64,000 bases of DNA, taken from Sulfopaludibacter sp963835555 (GTDB lineage: Bacteria; Acidobacteriota; Terriglobia; Bryobacterales; Bryobacteraceae). The notes below the pieces were generated by a model. It saw only the letters and a list, made by a program, of their open reading frames with translations. It was not told where the DNA came from and did no database searches. The first letter of the stretch is position 1, and each line of letters begins with the position of its first letter. Position numbers and translations under genes: made by a program. Location: positions 536,413 through 600,412 of the forward strand of contig CAWIGC010000038.1 of assembly GCA_963835555.1 (NCBI GenBank), written 5' to 3'. Below, piece by piece: positions 47,262 to 57,200 of the stretch.

Positions 47262-49422
47262 CACTGTCTTACTCGTTTTGATAACTACAACGCGAAAGGC
47301 CAGCGCAAACTCATCGACTATGGCAACGGCGTCGGGACGAGCTATGACTATGATCCTCTGACCTTCCGCCTGATCCATCTCCAGACCTTGCGTGGCGTGG
47401 AACATCTAAAAGCCTCTCCTACACTTACGACCCGGCGGGCAACATCACTGCCATCCGCGACGATGCTCAGCAGACGATTTATTTCAACAATCAGGTGGTC
47501 GAACCCCATGCGGACTACACCTACGACGCCATTTACCGCCTGATCGAGGCCACCGGCCGCGAGCACATCGGGCAGGCGTCGCAGCCGCAGACTACGTGGG
47601 ACGACCAGTTCCGGGTCCAACTGCCCGCAGCCCAATGACGGTCAGGCCATGCGGTATATACCGAGCAGTACGAGTACGATGAGGTCGGGAATTTCCTGCA
47701 TTTGATCCACCGGCCCAGAATGGTCATTAGACACGCCATTACAATTACAACGAACCCAGCCTCCTTGAACCGGGTAAGACCAGCAACCGCCTGAGCCAGA
47801 CCAGTCGGCACAACGACCGAGACCCATACCTACGATGCTCACGGCAACACGACCGGCATGCCGCACCCCGCCCGAATGGACTGGGATTTCAAGGACCAGT
47901 TCCAGGCGGCGGATCTGGGCGGCGGAGGCACGGCGTTCTATGTCTACGATGCGGCGGGCCAAAGGATCAGGAAGGTGATCGAACGGCAGAACGGCACGCG
48001 GCAGAAGGAACGCATTTATCTGGGCGGTTTCGAGGCATACCGGGAGTATAACGGAAACGGTACCACCGTTACGCTGGAGCGGGAGACCCTGCATATCATG
48101 GACAATAAGCAGCGCATTGCCTGGTGGAAACCCGCACGCAGGGCAGTGAAGGATCGCCCGCGCAAGTTATCCGCTACCAGTTCAGTAACCACCTCGGCTC
48201 CGCCAGCCTGGAGCTAGATGGCACCAGCACAGATCATCTCCTATGAGGAGTACACCCCCTACGGCAGCACCTCGTACCAGGCGGTGCGGAGTCAGACGGA
48301 GACGGCGAAGCGGTATCGATACACCGGGAAGGAGCGGGATAGGAGAGTGGGTTGTGATTACAACCAGGCGGAGTATTACGCGCCGTGGTTAGGGAGGATA
48401 AACGAGCGCTGACCCATCTGGGCTTCTTGACGGCGTGAATCTCTACACATATGTAAGAAACAGTCCCGGTTCGGATGACGGACCCGACAGGCAATTATAG
48501 TTTGGGAGAGTTTTCCTCAGATGTGTGGGGCGGTGTGAAGGGTGCCTTGCTGGGCGTTACCAGAGCGCTCATCGTAATGGACTTCGGACAAATGGCTAGG
48601 GCGCTGGTGACAATGAAATGCTTTCCCGAGGAGTATCACGACGTCCGATGGTTCCACAACAGGACGGCACATCGAACAAGGCACGCCAGGTTGGCGTGCC
48701 GGGGGATGTACACTGCCGTGCCAACGGGGGGATTGACCGTTCTCGCTGACAACATCGCGACCGTTTTCAAAAGGACTTGAATCCGGATCAAGCCCGAAGT
48801 CTGCTCGTGCAAGGAGCGGTTGGCCAAGTCGTCAGCACCGGGTTTGCGATCGGGGTGTCCAGAGGCGCCGGTCGAGGATCGACGGGACGCGGCCCGGCTC
48901 CAGCCCGCAGCGGGCCAGGGGTCCCTTGGCGGGGAAAGTCCTTGTCGTGGGTCCGGAGCGATCAGCCGAGTTCTCCGCACATTGGAGTACCAGTCAAAAG
49001 GTCACAACGTCACGACCGTCAAGATCCTGAGGGGGTCCTTACGCCAATTGAGCAGGTGAGGCAGGCGGCGGAACCTTTTGTTCGGCGAGGCGGAATCTAC
49101 GAGGAGACAAGGCTGCAAACGCTGGACCCCAGTTTGAGGTTTGACATTGTTGAAGAGAATTTCCCGCAACCGCTTGGCAAGACCACCGTAGGATTGGCAG
49201 AAGCCACCGCTCGATTCGAGCGCCTCTTCACCGGGTGGCCGTTTGAAGCTAACGACCGAGAACCCGGATGTGTTGGAACTGTATGGCGATGTCGCAAAGA
49301 TGCGAGGAATGGCTTACACCCTTGAGGAGGTGCCAGCAAGCCGCGTCGAGCTTCCGCCCTACCTACAAGGAAATGCTAAGACGGTCTATCAGGCAGAGTT
49401 TTATACCCCGGCGAATCAGTAG
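47262..49422 (+). pseudogene. RHS-repeat / TcC-like toxin C-terminal remnant
   Basis: YD-repeat protein broken into at least six frames: GQRKLIDYGNGVGTSYDYDP, SYTYDPAGNITAIRDDAQQT, DWDFKDQFQAADLGGGGTAF, YQFSNHLGSASLELDG, EEYTPYGSTSYQAVRSQTET and RYRYTGKERD...YYAPWLGRI, the RHS core hallmark. DGVNLYTYVRNSP and MTDPTGNYSLGEFSSDVWGG begin the variable tip at about 48430-48780. The following stretch ends ELPPYLQGNAKTVYQAEFYT with TAG at 49420-49422 and may be the toxin tip or a small partner. The 5' two-thirds of an RHS/TcC gene is absent. It is fused directly to the phosphatase remnant, and only the IS at 49.6 kb separates it from the TcA gene. Confidence 0.7.
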
Positions 49423-49434
49423 AACAGGAACTCG

Positions 49435-49489
49435 GTGTCAGTCTTTGTTTTCCACGGAGAGAAAAAGTAGGAGAAAAAGTAGTGTCAGT
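49435..49489. repeat. short repeat cluster: GTGTCAGT pair around a tandem 12-mer
   Basis: GTGTCAGT occurs at 49435-49442 and 49482-49489. Between them GAGAAAAAGTAG is repeated twice head-to-tail at 49459-49482. Unlike the surrounding GC-rich DNA this 200-bp patch is AT-rich. It may be a leftover end of a small transposon. The rest of 49490-49644 holds no other gene. Confidence 0.45.
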
Positions 49490-49644
49490 TCTCTTTAACC
49501 AGTAGTTTCCCTAAAAAACTCCACTATAAATGAACAAAAGAACACTATATCTAAATCTCTGAATCTTCTTGATGCGGGGCATCTCCCGAGCGGAAGCTAC
49601 AGGGGGGTATAGAACCCCTTTGGCACCGCAACAGGAGATGTCCC

Positions 49645-51066
49645 ATGACTCACGCTAAGCGGCTCTGGTCGATCTGGCAAGCCCTGCTGTCGGCCTTCGC
49701 CTGGGCCTTCACCCGCCCCAGCTTTCGCCGGTTCGCCGAATGGATCACCGCCATGGCCATCAACGGCGAGGAGCACACCATCACCCAGTCGGTCCTGGCC
49801 CTGGAGCGGCCCGCTGACTGGAAGGCGCTGGAATCCTTCGCCGAGTACGGCACCTGGCACCCCGACTACGTCACCGCCAGCCTGACCCGGTTGGTCGAGA
49901 CCGCCCCCGGGCGGCTCTGGCACGGCTATCATATCTCGGCCGTCGATGACACCAAGGTCCATCGCAATAGCCCGGACGTCTGGGGAACCTGCACCTTCCA
50001 CGAATATACCGCCCGCTGTCCCAATCGAGCACCCACCGTGCGGGCCCACAACTGGGTGGTGCTCGGGGCCCTGCTCGACAACCCCGGTCAACCTCCCTGG
50101 TGCCTGCCCCTGTCGGGACGGCTCTATTTCCGGAAATCCCAGTTGCCTCTTCAAGCCCAGGACTCCGATCACACCGTAGTTTTCCGGACCAAATGTGAGT
50201 TGGTGGTGGAACTGATCCGGGAGCAGGCGCGGATCACCGGCGGGCGGCACCTGGGGATCTTTGACGGGGCCTACGCCCTCCGGAGCGTGGTCCGGCCCTT
50301 GGTCCAGCCCGAGCCGGGGCACCCCCGCATCGAGTTCTTGACCCGGTTGCGGCCGGACGCTCGGCTGTACGCCCTGCCGCCACCCGGGTGTCGGGCCAAC
50401 CAGAAATGGGGCCGCCGGTTGCCACCCCCCTGTCAGGGGGGGCGGTGGTCGGGACCGTGGCAGGAGGGCGAAGGCTTCATTTATGGTCGGCAGCGGCAGG
50501 TCCGCTGGAAGGAACAGGTGTGCCTGTGGTGGGTCGCCGGTGCGGAAGTGCCGGTCAAGGTGGTGGTCGCCGAGGTTGAGGGTTACCGCCAGCGGTTCTA
50601 CCTGGTCAGTTCGGCGACCGAGTTGACCGGCGTGGAGATGGTGGAAGGGTTTGCGGGGCGGTTCCGCCAGGAGGACGTGTTCCGGGACCTCGAGCAGCGG
50701 CTGGGTTGGGAAGAGTGCCGGGCCTGGACCCAGGCCCCGATCGAGCGGACCAGCCAGGTCCAGTGGGTGACGCTGAGCCTGCTGCGGTTGGCTCAGTTCC
50801 GGTTGGAGGCCGAAGGCTCCACGGATTGGTGGTTGCGTCCGCCCTGGAATCGGAAGAAGGACCGGCCCAGTGTGCTGGACGTGGAGCGGCTGCTGCGACG
50901 GCATGGCTCGGAGATCCGGAACCTGCTGGCGAAATGGCTGGGCAAGGAGGAGGGAGCGGCCCGGGAACCGGCGGCGGGAGCGGCTTGGGGTGCGGGGAGA
51001 GGACCGGTGGCCGGGGCGGCTCGGTCCAGAGATCCGGCCACTTCCCTCGGAATCGGGGGGAAATGA
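49645..51066 (+). CDS. DDE transposase (IS701/IS4-superfamily-like)
   Basis: 473-residue transposase with an intact frame, from ATG 49645 preceded by AGGAGATG. Acidic catalytic motifs are visible: SAVDDTKVHRNSPDVWG, HLGIFDGAYALRS and the C-terminal E-containing FRQEDVFRDLEQRLG. The N-terminal FTRPSFRRFAEWITA is typical of IS701-like elements. The C-terminal tail is Gly/Ala/Arg-rich. A small GGGG/CCCC hairpin lies at about 49600-49619 just before the gene. Clear terminal inverted repeats were not found by eye, so the element boundaries are not defined. Confidence 0.8.
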   Translation: MTHAKRLWSIWQALLSAFAWAFTRPSFRRFAEWITAMAINGEEHTITQSVLALERPADWKALESFAEYGTWHPDYVTASLTRLVETAPGRLWHGYHISAVDDTKVHRNSPDVWGTCTFHEYTARCPNRAPTVRAHNWVVLGALLDNPGQPPWCLPLSGRLYFRKSQLPLQAQDSDHTVVFRTKCELVVELIREQARITGGRHLGIFDGAYALRSVVRPLVQPEPGHPRIEFLTRLRPDARLYALPPPGCRANQKWGRRLPPPCQGGRWSGPWQEGEGFIYGRQRQVRWKEQVCLWWVAGAEVPVKVVVAEVEGYRQRFYLVSSATELTGVEMVEGFAGRFRQEDVFRDLEQRLGWEECRAWTQAPIERTSQVQWVTLSLLRLAQFRLEAEGSTDWWLRPPWNRKKDRPSVLDVERLLRRHGSEIRNLLAKWLGKEEGAAREPAAGAAWGAGRGPVAGAARSRDPATSLGIGGK

Positions 51067-51074
51067 GGGGGAGG

Positions 51075-51090
51075 CAGCCTGAGGAGGCTG
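51075..51090. terminator. small hairpin after the transposase gene
   Basis: Perfect 6-bp stem CAGCCT/AGGCTG with a GAGG loop, 9 bp after the transposase stop. No T-tract follows, so terminator function is only possible. Confidence 0.3.
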
Positions 51091-51093
51091 AAC

Positions 51094-51122
51094 TTGACAT
51101 GATTACATAATGCTTCGATAAT
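51094..51122 (+). promoter_or_regulatory. sigma-70 promoter upstream of the TcA-like gene
   Basis: Perfect TTGACA at 51094-51099, 17-bp spacer, GATAAT at 51117-51122. It lies 178 bp upstream of the TcA start and just behind the IS transposase gene, so it may be an outward promoter carried by the IS. The remaining leader (51123-51299) holds no gene. Confidence 0.6.
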
Positions 51123-51299
51123 CAAACATTGCGGGACGGCGGGATTTTCAGGCTTGACGGTCGCACCAGGCCGCCGAAGCTACGGGAATAGTACACACTA
51201 TAGTTTCACAACTGCATGGGTTAGTACATTTTTTCCTGGAAACTAGTGTTTAACCATTTTCTTCGACACGCCTTGGGAAGCCCTTGAGGAGGACATGAC

Positions 51300-54200
51300 A
51301 TGAGTATGGTCAAGCTTCAGATCAACGGAACGATCATCGACTCCAACACTCGCCAAGGTCTGGAAGGGCTTCTCGTAGAGGCGTGGCACCGAAGTCTTCT
51401 CTTCAACGATATGGTGGGTGCCGCCGTCACCGACGGAAGCGGTCAATTCACCATAGAGATAGACGATCCTATATCGGTTCAGGTTTTTCTACGACTGGCG
51501 TTCCTATTTCGAAAATATGCCAGACGTGTATTTCAAAGTGTATCGTGGCAATCGGCTTCTTCGCAGTACCGAAGACTCCGTTCTCTGGAATGTCGGGATC
51601 GGCGAGACTGCCCTCACAATCGAAGTGGAGGGGATCGAAGGCGGTACCGCTGAGGAGGGAGATGAACAGCTTAAGACCTACACCGTCACGGGCACGGTCA
51701 CCAGTTCGACCAGCCCCGGTGTCGGCGGGCTGCGCGTGCAACTGGTTGACAGGAACATCGGGCCGGATGTGCTACTCGGCGAGACGACGACGGACATCCA
51801 GGGCCGCTACGAGCTTCACGCCGCCGTGTCTGCCGCCAGCCTGCGCGCACGCAGAAAAACCCATCCCGACCTGCAGGTCCGCGTTCTGGTCGGCGACCGA
51901 TTCGTCGCCGCGTCCGAGGTCAAATACAATGCGTCGACCACGGAGAACCTCGATGTCACGCTGCCCGCCGATGCCGCGGGTCTGCCCAGCGAGTACGAGA
52001 CGCTGACCGCTCACCTTGCCACTTTCGTCGGCCATCACCTCGGCGCGTTGAGGGAGGATGACGAGCGACAGGACATCACCTACCTCGCGAACAAGACCGG
52101 TTGGGATGCCCGCGCCGTGGCGATGGCGGCTCTCGCCGACCAGTTCACGCCGGGCCGTTCCGAAGACCTTCGCCGCCAGCGCCGCAGCCAAGGATTCCGG
52201 AATCAAGCCCGCCTTCTACTATGCCCTGTTCCGCGCCGGCTTCCCGGCCGATGCGGAGTCCCTCTACCAGGCCAACTCGAAGACGGTCGCCGCAGTTTGG
52301 GAGCAGGCGATCAAGCAGGGCGTCATCTCCAGCGCCCTGGCGGACGAGATCGCCAAGGCCGCGGAGGTGTTTGAAGCGCTGAGCGCCGTGAATTCGCTCG
52401 ATGTCAGGCCAGCGGTGGGGGTGTCGACCCTCAAGGAGATGCTCCATGACGTGCTCGGCGATGCCCCGCAACAGGTGGAGCGGTTCGCCAGCCTCTATGT
52501 TCGGCATCAGGACGATATGCCGACGTTCTGGAGCAACCTTGAGGCGGAATTGGGCGAGGCAAAGACCAAGCGCCTGCGGCTCGACGGCCAGCTTGGCTAC
52601 CTGACCCTGAATCATGCGCCGCTGATCAGGAATCTGCACCAAACCGAGCGCGAGAACCCTCTGACATCCACCCTCGATCTGGCCAAGCGCGGTTACTACG
52701 AAGCCGAGAAGTGGCTCTCACTGCTCGACGGCGCTATCCCGCCGAACATCCCGGGCGAGACGGACGCGGAAAAGCGCAAGAAGTACGCGGAGCTGCTGGC
52801 CGCGCAAGTGCGGCTGGCTTTCCCGACTGCGGTGATCGCCGATCGGGTGCAGCGCGAGGACATACCGATCCCGACGGCGGACGGCGCGGCCAAGGGCGTT
52901 TACGACTTCCTGACCTCGCACCAGGGTCAGTTCGAGATCGGCGTCGAGCCGGTCGAGCGGTACCTCGCCCGCAACGCTTTGCAGGAAAAAGCGCCGGTGG
53001 TGGCGCAGATCAAGCGTCTCCAGCGCGTCTATCAGATCACTCCGAACGACAAGGCGCTCTCGCGAAGTCCTTAAACCTGAGCATAATTTGGATTCCGCCT
53101 ACGCGATCACCCGCCGGCACGATCAGGCGAGCTTCGTCCGCACCTTCGGCGAAGCCATGGGTGAGGAGACCGCCCGCCAGGCATATGCCAAGGCCGTGCA
53201 GGTCCACGGCGCCGTGCTCAACATCGCCACCAGCTACCTGACCGCCCGGATCGCACCCCCGCTCGGCGCACTTCCCCTCGGCGCCAACGAACAATCCCGA
53301 GTTCTGGATGCCGCACCGGCTGCGCCGCGCGACGGAAGCACCGGCGTGATCGCCTACCCGACGCTGGAGGACCTGTTCGGCTCGATGGACTATTGCCCCT
53401 GCGACGAGTGCCGCTCGATCCTGAGCCCCGCCGCGTATCTGGTCGATCTTCTCCACTTTATCGACCGCCCGAAACCGCATGCCGGCTTCCGTAATCCGCA
53501 GGATGTGCTCTTCGAAGCACGGCCCGACCTGCTATACCTCGCGCTCACGTGCGAGAACACCAATGTGCCGATGCCGTATATCGATCTCGTCAACGAGACG
53601 CTGGAATACTTTCGTCGCCTAAGCTCGCTAGCCGGCTACCAGGGCCACGACACCGACGGTTCAGTCTCGTCTGACGAATTGATGGCAAACCCGCAGTTCG
53701 TCAACGACGCGGCATATGCGTTTCTGAAATGGCGGTACTTTCCGCTGCCACTGCCGTTTCATCGACCGCTGGAACTCTTGCGCCTGCACTTCCAGACGTT
53801 TGGCGTGAAGCTTCAAGATGCAATGCTAGCGCTGCAGCCCTTCTGGCCTCATAATTCCCTCGTGGTGGAATATTCTCATCGAGGAGATCGGCTTTTCACG
53901 CCAGGAATATATATTGCTTACCGACAGCTCCGTGAAGCTGCAGGATCTGTACGGCTATCCGGGAGTCGGACGCCGATCTCATCGCAAAATTGTCGAGCGT
54001 CCAGAATTTCTCGCGACGCGTGGGCATCTCCTATGAAGATCTTATCTCCATCCTGCAGACGAGATTCATCAATCCCAACGCCGTCCTCATCCCCCGTCTG
54101 AGACACCTTGGCGTTCCATTCAAGACGTTGCACGACCTGAAGGGCGGCAGCCTGTCGGAGGACGCGTTCAAGGCTCTTCTGCCAGCGCCGATCTGGATGC

Positions 54201-57200
54201 GAGGAAATATGGCGGCAAGGACGTCAAGGATTTCCAGGCTGTTGTGAACTGGGTCAAGAATGACGCGAATTATAATCGGATCAAGAGGCTAATCGTCATC
54301 GACGTCCCGGTTGATGCTACTGATCCGAACTCCGCAGCCTCTCTCGAACTCTGCTTCTGTGACCCGACCCCGACACCGCCGCCAGGAAACTACATCCGAT
54401 CGACTTTGTCCGTCTGATACGGTTTATCCGCCTCTGGCGAAAGCTCGGCGCTGACCATCGCGCAGACAGACGACATCATTACGGCGCTCTATCCGCCCGA
54501 GGATCTGCCGATCGGCGGCGACGATGCGAAAGACTTGAAATTGTTGGACTCGGGTTTCGAGGTGCTCCTGAAGCGGATTGGCTTCTTGTTGCAGGTGATG
54601 CGCCGTTTGAATTTGAGTGCGGATCGCGACCTGGCCCCATTGCTGGCCTGCTGGGCGCCGATCGGCACGGCTGGCGAGCATTCGCTGTACGCGAAGATGT
54701 TCCTTGCCCCGACGGTACTGTCGCAGGATCCGGCGTTTGCGGACGATGGCTATGGCAACATCCTCCAGGACAATACCCAGTTCTGCTTGCCCACGCACCC
54801 GCGCTCCGCGCCGCATTCGGCCTCCGGGACACGGAGTTCACCCAGATCACCACCGCGCTCGGGTGTGACCTACGATTGATGTCATCTGTGAACGACGTGA
54901 ACAGCATCCCGACAGAGGGCAAGAATCTGATCATTGTGGCCAACGTGCAGGATGTACTCCACTTCCGAGCCTTTACCGCCGATGGCAAGAGGGTCGTGGA
55001 CACTGACGACAGCCAACTGCCTGATAAAGCACCTCAAATTGCAAAACTGCAACGTCGCTACTCAGCGACTTGTGGGGTGTCCCGGAGCTTCCCCAGAGCG
55101 ACAAAGCGAGGCGTCATTAGCGCTGTCACATCAATCGTCGAGTTCACCCTGATCACCACCGCGCTCGGCTTCGATGCGTCCACGCCGCTGACGCTCGAGA
55201 ATATCAGCGCTATCTACCGCCGCGGCTGGCTGGCGCGGACACTCAGGCTCAGCGTGGTCGAGTTCCTTCTCCTCACCCGCTTCACCGGCCTCGATCCTTT
55301 TACGCCACTGGATCCGGCGACGACCGAACCGTCAGAACCGCCGGTCATTCGGCTCATCCGCTTGTTGCAGGCGCTCAGTGCGGCCTCGCTCAAGCCTGTG
55401 CAGGCCCTCTATCTGATCTGGAATGAGGACATCAGCGGCAAGTCGGCTCCCGCGGATTCCGTCGTGACCGGCCTCGCCCGGACCCTGCGCGCCGACTTCG
55501 CCGCCGTCGAGAGCCAGTTCACCCTGGTCGACGATCCCAACGGTAACATTGCCAAATCGATGATGGGGCTGGTCTACGGCACCGCGGCCACCGACTTCTT
55601 CTTCGGCCTGCTCAACAACACGCTGAAGACCACCGTGACCTACTCCAACCCAGTCGGGCAGCCGACGCTGGCCCAGCCGATTCTCGACGCCGCCTCGGGG
55701 CGGCTCAGCTACGATGACCTGCGCAAGCAGTTGATCTACACCGGCGTGCTGGACGCGACCACGCTGGGCACCATCCACGCCGCGGTCACCGCCAATGGCA
55801 ACGATCAATCGCTTCAGACTGCGTTGGACGCCCTGTCCAACGCGAACCACAAGCTGGTTGACCCGTTCTTCACCACCTATCCCGAGCTCCTCCCGCTGTA
55901 CATCTTCGAGCTGCTCAACAACACGCTGACGACCTCGGTGGCCTACGCCAACTCGCAGCCGACCTTGGCCCAGCCGATCCTCGACGCCGCCGCGGGGCGG
56001 CTCAGCTATGATGACCTGCGCAAGCAGTTGATCTACACCGGCGTGCTGGACGCGACCACGCTGGCCGCCATCCACGCCGCGGTCACCGCCAATGGCAACG
56101 ATCAATCGCTTCAGACTGCGTTGGACGCCCTGTCCAACGCGAACCACAAGCTGGTTGACCCGTTCTTCACGACCTATCCCGAGCTCCTCCCGCTGTACAC
56201 GGGGTACGTTGCATCGAAGGACCCCCTGCAGGCCAGGTGGACGGCGCTCCTGGCAAACCTCCTGAAGGACCTCAAGCCGAAGCGCAAGCAGGAGCAGGCG
56301 CTGGCCGCCGTCACGGCGGCCGCGGGGACCGACCTGAGCTTCGCCTCGGCGCTGCTGCAGGATGCCACCGTTCTCCAGGCCGCCAAGAACGCGCTGGCCG
56401 CGATCAGCGACCTGACCGCGCTCGAGACGCCGGGGCTCTCGGCGCAATTCTTCCTCACGAACAACTTGGCCGCCGCCCCCGATCAGAGCGTCGACGCCGT
56501 TGCGACGCTGGATTATGCGCCGGGCGGAGCCAATCCCCTGCCCACGGGCCAGGGCGGCGGGCCGATCGCCGGCATCTGGAGCGGCTACGTCGCTGCCCCG
56601 CAGGGCGGCTTCTATAACATCGCCATCACGACGGATCCCGGCGGCGCCACGGTCGCTCTCCAGATCGGCGGTGTGCCGGTGACGATGGCACAGGCGGGCG
56701 GCGTCTGGAGCAACCAGAGTCCGATCGCGCTGACCGCCGGCGCTGACCCCGATCAGGTTGGAGGTCACGACGATGACCAAGACGCTCGCCGTGCGATGGG
56801 AGAGCACGGGCCTTGGCTGGCAGGTCATCCCGGGGACCTCGCTCTACTCGGCGACGCTGATGGACGGGTTCCGCGCCACCTACGTGCGATTTCTCAAGGC
56901 GACCTCGCTGGCAGCCGGCCTGTCGCTCACGGCTGACGAGATCGCCTACCTGGCGTCGAACGCGGACCTCTCCGTCAACAACAAAGGGTGGCTCAACGCG
57001 CTGGCAGTCTCCGGGAATCCCGATTCGTCGACCGCCACCGCTCTGCGCGACGTCCTGACCGCGGTGCTCGACTTCGCCCGCATCAAGCAGGCGCTGTCTC
57101 CTAATGACGAGCGCTTCCTTGCCATTCTACAGAATCCGGCGGCCACCCTTCCGAATGGTAAAAGCGCCCTGCTGACGCTCACCGGGTGGGACAAGGAATC

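Noticed and set aside
49435..49644. Possible terminal inverted repeats of the 49.6-51.1 kb insertion sequence
   Set aside because: Compared the AT-rich left flank with the right flank to 51240 in both orientations and found no convincing matching ends; only a short shared GAAGCTAC word in direct orientation.
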